From assembly GCA_001598975.1 (NCBI GenBank), contig BBXU01002259.1, positions 1-40,731 on the forward strand: 40,731 nt of DNA, given 5' to 3'. The notes under the pieces are model-generated. The model searched no databases. It saw only the letters and a list, made by a program, of their open reading frames with translations, and was not told the DNA's origin. Within the stretch, counting starts at the first letter, position 1. Each line of letters opens with the position of its first letter. This document shows positions 32,304 to 40,731 of the stretch, piece after piece. Position numbers and translations under genes: made by a program. The stretch is from Parachlorella kessleri. Its lineage: Eukaryota > Chlorophyta > Trebouxiophyceae > Chlorellales > Chlorellaceae.

Positions 32304-35300
32304 ATGTCCTCTCTCTTTACCAGGACGCGTGGTTCTGAAGTAAGGCCGCAGGGTAAAGCCAACAAGTTGCCTGGGCCTGAGCAGGAGCCCAATGTGGCAG
32401 AGCACCGGCGTCACCTGGTGGTCATGGTGCACGGCCTCTTCGGCAGCGCAGCCAATTGGAGAGTCATAGCGCGCTTTCTGGAGGCCCACCTTGACCCCAG
32501 GACTACACTGCTCTACGTCTCCACCGCAAACCAGAAGGCACTGACGTTCCAGGGCATAGACATCTGTGGGGAGCGGCTGGCTGACGAGATTCGGGGAGTT
32601 ATAGAGGAGCACCCTGGCCTGGAACGCATCTCGCTGTTCGGGCACAGCATGGGCGGCCTCATTGCCCGGTTTGCGGCAGGTGAGGAGCTGTGTATTCGCG
32701 CCCAGGGCCACTCATTTGTTACATTGACAGTGTACAGTCAGGCAAGGGTGTGGGCCATCCTGACAGGACAGCCTGGCTTCCCGTGTGCCACTCAAGGCCG
32801 TTGAAGGTTATTCAAGAGGTTCCAGTCGAGCCTTGTTGCAACACACACCGGTACAATGCCTGCTCTGCCCTTGCTTATGCAAGCAGGTCGGCTGTATGAG
32901 CCTGAGTCGGGCACCATGTGCGGCCTACGGCCCTGCCATTATGTTTCTCTGGCCACCCCCCACCTCGGCTGCGATGGGGAGCTCAACCCCGCACAGGTTT
33001 GGAGAGATAGGCCATTGGTGCCCTGATGTGCGCACGTGGCTACGCTTAACATGCGCACCCTGCAACAACATGCAATTTTTGCTTCCCTGCTGCTTGCTGC
33101 ACCTTGCCTTGGCGACACCCCATTGGAGGCATGGACCGTGCCGCTGAAGCTGAACCCCCATTCCCCATGTGAACCTGCCACAATGCTCACCCGACTCGGC
33201 AGGTGCCGCTGCTCAGCTGGGCGGGCGCCGTGCCTGCCATCGGCGGCGGGGTGCAGCATGTGCTGAAGGAGGCGGCGGTGCCCTTTGCCTACCTGGCCTT
33301 TGGCAGGGCCGGCATGCAGTTCTTCCTGATGGATAGGGATGGGGCGGGCAGCCAGGAGCCGCTGTTGCTGAGGCTGACCCGGGACCACCCGGTGGAGGTG
33401 GGGCCAGAGCCTGGCCAAGGCTGTTTTGCTTGGTATGGGAGTAGTGTATGTAGTGTTGGATGTATGTGCATGTATGACGCCACAATGTGCGGTGCAGCCG
33501 CTGGTGAGGCTCACATAGGGCCCAGGCGGCAGGGTGCGGGTAAGGGGGATACCATAGAGAAGGGGTACCGGACAACATGAGGTGTACAGTTCTGCCGGGA
33601 CTTCTTGGGTTGGTAGCATGCTGCCTGCTTCGAGCGTCCTGCTGGTGCTTGCTTGCTGGTGCTGTGCTTGTGTTCTTCCCTGTGTAGATGTGCCTTTGCA
33701 CTAATAATGTTGTGTAGTTATTATGTAGTCATCATTTACAAGCTCCTAGGCAGCCTACTCCTCCCCCTTGAACCACGTCTTGGCTTGCATGCCATGCAGG
33801 GCTACTTCATGTCGGCGCTTGAGGCCTTCGAGACACGAACCTGCTATGCTAACAAAAGGTGCGGCTGGCCGGGGCGAGGAGACTCAAGACGAGATCTGTT
33901 GCCTGTCGGCCATGGCATAGCAACACATGCACATCCCCACACCACTGACACATTATGGCTTGTGATACAGCTTGCCTCGCTAGAGCGGAAGTCAGCTGGG
34001 GTTCGCACCCATGCCTGCGTCTTTGCTGGAAGGAGCGGGATGTAATTAGGTTGTCTGTGTGCTGTGGCAGCAAAGCAGCCTGGCTACAAGAGTTTCCAGG
34101 TTCCATGTGCAGCGGGGATCACCTAGTTGGATGGGCCAACTCATCGCTGCGAACCATTTCAGAGCTGCCCAAGCTCAAGGGCAGGTGGGTGATTTCTGCA
34201 AGGTGCACTCAGACTGAGGTCTAGGCTTGCTAGCTGGCTGCGCTGCCACTCTGTTGCATCACCGAGTCACAGGTTCCCATGCACTGCCGCAGGTGACACT
34301 TCGCACTTGCGGGCTGTATAAGTAGTACAGACAAAAGCCAGGCTGAACTGTGCAGAAGTGAAGACAAGTCAGACCAGCTGCACACTGCTGCATGCTCCCC
34401 TACTGCAGGGGGCGCGGGGTGATGCGGGAAGACCCCTTGGAAGCCGCCTGGCACCCACAAGAGAGGCCCGGCCTTGAGGGGAGGAAGGCTCCCAAGGCTG
34501 CTCCCCAGGGGTCCCTGATGAGGCCTGAAGTGGCCCACAATGCAGAGTCTGGCTTAGGGAGGCCTCATCTGCCACATGGCAGGCATAATACCGAGGTTGG
34601 TACAGGCAGGGCGGAGTCCCAGGCAGCGTGCAGCACTGTCAGCAGCAACAGTAATGCTCTGGAGAGTAGAGAGATTGAGGACAGCACAGCAGGAGTAGTA
34701 CATGGCACAGCAGTCCTTGCCATGGAGCCGGGGTACAAGTTAGAGGCACGAGACCTTGCCTCTGCCCAACAGGGTTGGCAGGCACCTCCCAAGGACCTTG
34801 CAAGTGTCTCATCATGCTATGGGGCTGCCCAGCAGACGGACCTAGGGCAGCAGCAGCAACAGCAGCAGCAGCAGCAGCAGCTGTGCAATTGGGACCTAGC
34901 GTTAGAGGGTGGTGGGCATGAGCCTGCCAATGGAGGCAGCAGGCTGGTGCAGCGGGCCGGGCGTGCAGCCTCCCCTGGGGACGGGGGTAGGAGCGCGGCT
35001 TCTGCGGAGTTTGGCCCAGGTGCAGACGTAGGCCCCGATGGCACCAGCACCAAGCGCCATGGTGGCAGTGAGTCCACGCGGCAGCACCCAGGGGAGCAGC
35101 AAGGAAGGCAAGACGAGCAAGAAGCTGAGGAGGCGAGGGCGGTGTCTGAAGGCTCTCTAGGGGAGCACCCGCAGGGTCTGCTCGCCGGGCTCGCCACCGC
35201 GGTCGGAGCTGCGGCAGTGAACGATGACCCGGGCGGCGCAGTGGCCGAGGGCGCTAGGGTGGCGGTGGGTGCGGGCACCGGCAGCGGCAGCGGCAGCAGC

Positions 35301-36017
35301 GGCAAGCTAGGTCATGGCAGCGCAGGCAAGGAGGAGTCTCTGCGGCCTGGAAGGCCCAGGGCACCCTGGAGCAGCCCACCAGGTTCCAATGCAGCGGACA
35401 AAGCGCTGGCAGCGGAGCGTGGCCAGTATGTAGGACTCATGCTAGCGAGGCTGCAGGCGCTGCCGTGGCGGCGGGTGGACGTGTGCTTTGGCCGCGCGCT
35501 GCTGCCCTTCCTGGCACACCAGCACATGCAGGCAAGAAGGGAGGAGCGAGTGCGGGGGGTTGCTTAAAAAGGGACGGAGAAATCGCAAAGCGGGGGCTAC
35601 ATTGCCCTGGGAACGCTGTTTTAAAGGCTTGTTTCTCTCAATAGTGTGTGATAGCACACAACCAACTGTGCTAGTGTGGAAGGAAAAGGGGCGGGATAGG
35701 CAGTGGACAAAGTTGCAGGGTTTATTGCCCGCTCTGCAACCCTGGGATGGATCTTCATTGCTAGTGCCGTGTTTTGCTGTCTGTTACTCCCGGCGCGAGC
35801 ACTGAGGCTGCGTCCCTTGGGTCGGACCTCCCCTTTATGAACCGTGGGGGAACCTAGGTGATACTGATTGATCCAGCCGATCATAAGGCGGAGCTTCTTC
35901 GCTGTGACCTGGGCGCAGGTGCAGCGGTGGTGGGTGAACTTTGATGGTGTCGCCACCGCCAAGCACTTCGCGCTGCAGGTGGCGGCCATGGAGGAGCTGA
36001 GAGAGAGTGATTCGTAA
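32304..36017 (+). CDS. DUF676-type serine lipase/esterase with a large low-complexity insertion
   Basis: Seven exons, 32304-32679, 32887-32996, 33203-33397, 33800-33858, 34113-34184, 34409-35531 and 35919-36017 (TAA), give 677 residues in phase. The N-terminal half is an alpha/beta hydrolase: HLVVMVHGLFGSAANWRVIA, then the nucleophile elbow LFGHSMGGLIAR (Ser115) and YVSLATPHLGC, the typical set of plant DUF676 putative serine esterases. LVGWANSSLR and the final segment LPWRRVDVCFGRALLPFLAH match the C-terminal part of the same domain. Between them residues about 275-610 are a Gly/Ala/Gln/Glu-rich insertion, nearly all from one 1123-nt exon, with an 11-Gln run near 34850. The intron before the last exon has a GC donor (35532). 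The acid and histidine of the triad were not assigned. The start is the nearest ATG; a longer N-terminus is possible. Natural lipid substrate unknown. Confidence 0.87.
34850..34881 (+). repeat. CAG/CAA repeat coding for poly-Gln in the lipase insertion
   Basis: Eleven consecutive Gln codons, mostly CAG, inside the insertion exon. Length variation between strains would not change the frame. Confidence 0.85.
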
Positions 36018-36432
36018 TGTAATCCTGGGCAGTGCTAGTTGGCCAGCGTGTGAGCAGCACGGTTGGCATTGTCTCGCTCAGCTTGATGCCTTGACATAGA
36101 CCGTCCTGCTTAAAGGACTGACCAGTGTCAGTGGGGGTCCTGAGAATGCCAGGGCTGGGTACTTGGAGCACAGGCCCTGCCTGAACTGATGAGAACCCGA
36201 CTCTGCTGCCAGGTTGGGTTGGGCAAGCGTGCCTCCCATGGGTTGTAAGACACCCCAATAGATGTCGGTGGAAGGCTGGCACGTGGCACCTGCGCCCTCG
36301 CCCCGTCACACCCAGTCTAGGTTCCACTAGGTTGCGCCATTATTCCATCATCTAAGAAGACAGCATTAAGAGTGATAGTCTGAGGCTTCTGTTCCCAGCA
36401 CGGGCTTCCCTGTCGGGACAGCCTCACCAACC
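36018..36432. other. Tandem spacer between lipase and S4 protein genes
   Basis: Both genes run rightward. The spacer has TGTAA at 36244-36248, 227 bp after the lipase stop, as candidate poly(A) signal (one at 36018 is too close to the stop). About 180 bp then remain for the S4 gene promoter and leader. Confidence 0.45.
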
Positions 36433-39040
36433 ATGTTCCACCAAAGGCTGCACTCGCTGGGGAGGGTGTGCAGCATCAGTGCAACCTACCACACGGTCCG
36501 GAGTTCCTGGCCGTCGGCTGGCCGCCTCTGGTCAGGAGCGGCGGCCGTTCCTACGCCCCAGCCCTCCCCTACATCTCTTAGCAGCACCTCTAGCAGCACT
36601 CCCACCGCAACAGCTACTTACAGGCAGTCAGTGATTGCCAGGGCACGCAGGGATGACTTGCTGAAGCACGTGGATGTGGAGCATCGCGAGGCAGTGGCGC
36701 GCATTCTAGAGCAAGCTGAGCGAGCAGCAGACAGCTGGGCCACAGTATACACAGACTTTCAGCCACCGCCGGTGATAGCAGACGCTATGATGGGCCTGCA
36801 GCAGATGGCCGGGGTGTGCGCCATACCCTGGGGCGGCTATAGCCAAGCCGAGCGCTGCAGGCAGGTAGCCCACGCTTGTGGAATGCGTCAAGCGCTCGCT
36901 GGCTTCGCACGGAGGGTGCACTTGAGGTTGGGGAGTTATGTGGCTGAGCATCGCTGCTTCAGCAGCTCAGCAGTAACTTCGTCCAGGCATGGTATGCAGG
37001 ACGGCAGCGCTGCGCGTGTGCTTACTACCCAAGTGAACCGCCATCTAAAGCACTGCTGCTCAATATTGGGCGTCCCTCACCGTGCTGCCTCTACCTGCTT
37101 GCCTGTCTGTGTCGCCCCCTGCAGGATTGTGCTGGGCAGGGAAGAGCTGCTGGAGTCGCTGAGAGAACAGCCAAGTCAGCTGGAGGGCGTGGCGGCTGTG
37201 CAGTGCAAGGGCAACTTCATGTTCGACCCTGCCACCCACCGAGACTTTTTGGGTGAGATTGATCCGCGCCCAAACTTTTACCTCTTCACATTCAATGCCC
37301 CAATCACCACCAGACAGCCTTCCCCGGCTCCTAGGGCTCACGTGGCATATCCTGGTACCATCAACGTTAGCCAGGACACCTCCTGATTGTTACGCTCGCC
37401 TAAGAGCCACCCACGGCCGCGTTGTTGGGACGACGTGCTTGTTTGCCTTGCTGGAGGGGCATGCTTGGGTACTGGCATTGACCGCAGCAAGGTAGGCGAC
37501 ATCCTGCTGACTGGGGAGCAGGGGGCCCAGATCCTGGTGGCCCCTAACCTGGTGGAGCACTTGGTGGCGAGCCTCACGCAGGTCAGTTGGATATGCACGC
37601 TGCTCTGTGGGGAGCTTGAGTCATGTTGAGAGTGAAGACGTCGTTACCTTGCGAATGAGACACAGATGTTGTTGCTTGGGGTCCGGGCACAACACATCCG
37701 CGGTACGGCAGCACCAGCACAGCGGCAGTAGTGGCTTCATGATGCTGTGCGGCATGGGGCATGGCCGGGTGACTTGTCGTGCGTAGACTGTTTGTGGTGC
37801 CCCTCCCAGTACGCAGGTTAGGACCGTCCCGGTGGAGACGCGGGAGGTCTCGCTGGAGTCACTACAGGTAACCATGGCCTTTACAAGGCCATGTGCATCC
37901 TTCCCTGGCAGGGATGCTTCCTGCATCACCTCCCGTCCTGTGGGACTCAACGCTGCAGCTCTGGAGGTTTGAAGAGTACCAAGGGCTGCACCACAGCAGC
38001 CTCAGGCACCAGCCAGCAGTGCTGGGCAGGCTCTCAAGCTGATGCCTCGCCCGCTGGGCCCGAGCAGAACTGATGTCGTTGTTGGTGTCCTGCCCTTTGC
38101 CGTGCTGAACAGATGTGGGCGGCCCACAGCCTGGGCATCTGTTAGCGGCATGTGTAGGCACCCAATCGTCGCCCTGGCTCCGGCACCTGGGCCAATTCTC
38201 CGGTTTTAGAATGGGCGTGTCTACTGCACAGGGGCCACTTGGAGGCTTTGTTCGCCAGGGGCGCGGCAGTTGTTAGTGACTGGGTGTGTGTGCAGGTGCG
38301 GGCCCCCCGGGTGGAGGAGATCAGCAGCGTGGAGGCGTCGCTGCGGTTGGATGCGGTGGCCTCGGCAGGATTTCGCATGAGCCGCAGCAAGATGATGGAC
38401 CTCATCAAGGCAGGCACGTGTGGGGCGGGCTCCAGGCTGTGCCTGTGCCGCTTTCCAAAGGTACCCTTGACATGCCCACGGGCCGCAGGCCACGAATGAA
38501 GGGACGTTACACGGGCAGGCATGCGCTGCTTGGGTCAATGGAGAGTTTGGGTGATATGGTAAGCTGAATGGGCAGCGGACCTGAAGGGTACGTGGCTGCC
38601 CCAGCTGGGCGTCCGATTCTGCTGGCATGCTGCTGTACAGGAGCGCGGCAGGCCTGGGCACTGCAGGCTGTGGGCTAGTTGTGCTCTGGGAGGCATGCAC
38701 CTCCAATGCAGCCCTCATGCAGTGCACGCTACCAGCAGCCTGAGGGATTTGCCTGACTGAAGTCCCAGCCTTTCAAGGTCAGGGCACGGGGCAGTGAGGA
38801 GTGATGCAGAGATGCTTAGGTGGGGTATAAGGTATCTAGAGCCGGCATGGGCAAGGGTCCTAGCTACCTCCCCCCTATGCAGGGGATGTGCGCGTGAATT
38901 GGAAGTCTGGTGCCAAGCCAAGCTCGGAGGTCAAGGCTGGCGACCTGGTCAGCTGCAGTGGCAAGGGGAGGGTTGAAGTGGTGGAGGCAAGCTTGACAAA
39001 GAAGGGCAAGTATGCGGTCCGCATGGTGCGCTACGTGTAA
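36433..39040 (+). CDS. S4-domain RNA-binding protein of the photosystem II S4 / YlmH type
   Basis: Six exons, 36433-36860, 37125-37252, 37457-37581, 37817-37867, 38296-38413 and 38883-39040 (TAA), give 335 residues in phase. The N-terminus (MFHQRLHSLGRVCSISATYH, then a Ser/Thr/Pro-rich stretch) looks like a plastid or mitochondrial targeting peptide. The core follows the cyanobacterial/plant photosystem II S4 domain proteins: ARRDDLLKHVDVEHREAVAR, AIPWGGYSQAERCR, GNFMFDPATHRDFLG, ACLGTGIDRSKVGDILLTGE and an S4 RNA-binding fold LRLDAVASAGFRMSRSKMMD, LIKAGDVRVNW up to VSCSGKGRVEV. Family members bind RNA; a YlmH relative acts on stalled ribosomes, and a role in organelle translation is inference. 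Introns 1 and 5 need GC donors (36861 GCAGGT; 38414 GCACGT); the second has a GT alternative that would add two residues. Exon 3 uses an unusual GAG-ended acceptor, so its edge is less sure. Confidence 0.88.
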
Positions 39041-39243
39041 CTGGCCAGGCATAGTACATGGCTGTTGGCCGCACTTAGTCGGCCGCACGGGGCAGGGTTG
39101 AGCTGATTGCAGCGCTTAGGAATGACACTTTGTATACGGCTGATATGATGCAATTGAGCAAGTCCTAGCGTGCATTCACTTGGTTGTGCCTGGTGGGGGG
39201 TTCAAAGGACCCTTAGGTGTATGCTGACAAAGCTGGATGCAAG

Positions 39244-39248
39244 TGTAA
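39244..39248 (+). terminator. Candidate TGTAA poly(A) signal of the S4 protein gene
   Basis: TGTAA lies 204 bp after the stop at 39040. The stop itself also sits in a TGTAA, which is too early to serve. Confidence 0.4.
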
Positions 39249-39494
39249 GTGAGGCTCTGGGGGCGTGCCTGAGTCTCTCATGCTTTGCTCTTGTACTTGG
39301 GTGTCATATAAAGGAAATATGTGCGAGGCTCCTCGCTGCCTGAGTCTAGCTAGGCAGATCGGTATAAGAGGGTAGGCAAGTGGCAGGGCAGGATGGCAAT
39401 TGCTTGCAGGCTTTAGATGGTTAACATTAGACTGCGTTCAAGCAGCTAAAGGCATCTAGCGCCTGGGCTTCGAGCAAGGTATTTGGCATTTGGT

Positions 39495-39545
39495 TAGGGT
39501 GGCAGGCAATGCGACCAAAGAGGGGGTACGGGTATCCTGGTCTGG
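39495..39545 (+). repeat. Dispersed repeat, copy 6
   Basis: Reads TTAGGGTGGCAGGCAATGCG then ACCAAAGAGGGGGTACGGGT, closest to copy 1. Followed by GCAGCTATGCTCTGGG, a tail element also seen behind copy 7. Confidence 0.75.
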
Positions 39546-39635
39546 CAGGATTTGAGGCAGCTATGCTCTGGGTCTTTGGTGCAGCATTGCGAGCATAGGA
39601 GAGGTTGAGGTGAACTGTGCTGACAAAGGATGCAC

Positions 39636-39750
39636 TTAGGGTGGCACAATAATGCGAATTGAGAGTGAGAGGCGAATTGTACTAACAGGGCTGGATGCAG
39701 AATGCGCCTGAGGCGAGCCTGGGATGCAGTTATGCTCTGGGGACTGAGGT
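39636..39750 (+). repeat. Dispersed repeat, copy 7 (longest)
   Basis: Reads TTAGGGTGGCACAATAATGC, GAATTGAGAGTGAGAG, TTGTACTAACAGGGCTGGAT, GCAGAATGCGCCTGAGGC and later GATGCAGTTATGCTCTGGGG. Matches copy 3 along most of its length, giving the best view of the family. Confidence 0.82.
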
Positions 39751-40465
39751 CTGGTGCACTACTGTTACAAGACTGGTGTGCCATATTCCACAGCGCTGGG
39801 GTGCCAACCGTAAACAAAATGAGCCAAGAGGCATAGATTATGTCATTGCAGGGACTCCTCTTCTCAGTCTCGATAAAAACTCTCCAGGGGTGCAGTCCGT
39901 AAAAAACGAGATCACTCATTCACGAAAGCAGATGGGGAAGCCATTCATTCATCAGTGTTGCAACCGGGGACTAAAGAGCATTGTTTGATCCTGCAATTAA
40001 ATTATGAATTGCAAGGCTCTCCAGCTCGGTATTGCATACCAGCAAAACAGTAGCACTACCAAATGTCCAGCACAGTACTTCTACGCAGCCTGTCAGGCAC
40101 AGCGCGTCCACCAACACCTAGCTCACCGCCTTTTTGACCACCTTCACTACTGCCGATACAAGTGGCCCCATACGGAAATCCTAACATCAGTACAGAGCCC
40201 ATGTATCACCGGTGGCGTATTCCACCACCAACCACGTCAGTGCACCACGAAGTGCTAAATGCCCACCAACTACACCGAGACATGCAGCTCGTTGCCTTGC
40301 CTGCCTGCCCACCCACCCCTAGCTGCACAGCGGCTGCCTATAGTGGGAAGAAAGGAACACACCAAGTGATAGCCATTTGACACCACAGGTCTCAAACCCT
40401 GGCCACTGAAAGATACAGCCTGGGGGCAAAAACGTCGCGAGCTGCATCCATCAAGCGTGCCCTAT

Positions 40466-40731
40466 TCACTGCCCGGTGCGCTTGCGGCGCAGGAACTCGC
40501 GCTGCTCGGGCGACAGCTTTGACTCGTCTACAGGGGAAGCGCCCTGGGAAGAGCTGCTGCTTGAGCCGCTGGTGGGGCGCACGCTGGCAGGTCGGACACT
40601 TGCAGGGCGGCTGGAGGGGCGCAGGCTGCTGCTGCCGGAACTGCTGCCATAAGAGGGGGTGGAGGAAGCCGGGCGGTAGACGGGCTTGGGGGTCACCCGG
40701 CTGGGGGAAGTCGAGCGTACAGGGCTGGGGA
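40466..40731 (-). CDS. C-terminal part of a Ser/Pro/Arg-rich protein (5' part outside window)
   Basis: An open minus-strand frame runs from the window edge to TGA at 40468-40466, 87 residues. It is low complexity: SPSRVTPKPVYRPASSTPS, serine runs, a duplicated RPASVRPASVRP, then a more regular end DESKLSPEQREFLRRKRTGQ. The many S/T-P and R-P-x-S sites would suit phosphorylation (inference). I do not recognise the family, and whether further introns interrupt it cannot be seen. Codon use is GC-rich like the other genes here, which supports real coding. Confidence 0.6.
   Translation of the reverse strand, partial: PSPVRSTSPSRVTPKPVYRPASSTPSYGSSSGSSSLRPSSRPASVRPASVRPTSGSSSSSSQGASPVDESKLSPEQREFLRRKRTGQ

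Larger units (their letters stand above)
39041..40465. other. Intergenic region with two dispersed repeats
   Basis: Convergent 3' flanks of the S4 gene and the Ser/Pro-rich gene. Holds repeat copies 6 and 7 and, near 39222, an isolated TGCTGACAAAGCTGGATGCA-like piece of the same family. TGTAA at 39244-39248 is a candidate poly(A) signal for the S4 gene. No exon recognised. Confidence 0.5.

Noticed and set aside
34817..35305. 162-codon minus-strand frame with Cys and Pro runs
   Set aside because: Shadow of the poly-Gln and Gly/Ser-rich lipase insertion.
1..40731. Search for a bacterial-style system (operon, CRISPR, phage, toxin-antitoxin, IS element)
   Set aside because: Every recognised gene is an intron-bearing eukaryotic gene; no CRISPR-like array, transposase or operon was seen.

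Overview
The window is nuclear DNA of a eukaryote, most likely a green alga of the core chlorophytes. No frame stays open across a whole gene; instead, short homologous segments join through GT-AG (and several GC-AG) introns of roughly 70-800 bp whose phases agree. Plastid-lineage genes are present (CCB1 for cytochrome b6 haem assembly, an S4-domain protein of the photosystem II S4 type, an HDA14/HDA8-type deacetylase, a plant-type isoprenylcysteine methylesterase). Candidate poly(A) signals of the algal TGTAA type lie 200-300 bp after several stops, and CAG/CTG-coded glutamine runs and long G tracts are common.

Layout: (1) 86-1655, + strand, 3' end of a CDK11/CDKG-like kinase. (2) 2914-4268, +, PLAC8-family Cys-rich protein. 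(3) 5203-8054, +, class II histone-deacetylase-fold enzyme. (4) 12300-8816, -, isoprenylcysteine alpha-carbonyl methylesterase, convergent with the deacetylase. (5) 15262-12965, -, SAM-methyltransferase-fold protein. (6) 15946-18008, +, CCB1. (7) 22754-18437, -, plastid-type coiled-coil plus multi-pass membrane protein that I do not recognise, convergent with CCB1. (8) 24615-23559, -, MYND-finger protein with a 128-bp tandem duplication just behind its stop. (9) 29223-26270, -, Fes1/HspBP1 Hsp70 exchange factor. (10) 31801-30139, -, ribosomal protein S14 (uS11). (11) 32304-36017, +, DUF676-type lipase, divergent from RPS14. (12) 36433-39040, +, S4 RNA-binding protein. (13) 40731-40466, -, C-terminal end of a Ser/Pro/Arg-rich protein that begins beyond the window.

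The genes are ordinary, separately transcribed eukaryotic genes, not an operon or a defence or metabolic cluster. What stands out is architecture: about one intron in eight in my models uses a GC donor; several exons are 21-32 nt long; a short unnamed dispersed repeat occurs seven times, always in introns or intergenic DNA; two hydrolases (ICME and the DUF676 lipase) carry large low-complexity insertions inside otherwise conserved catalytic domains. The unrecognised coiled-coil membrane protein is the best candidate for something undescribed. All gene models were built by hand from splice sites, phase and remembered family features; no search was run.
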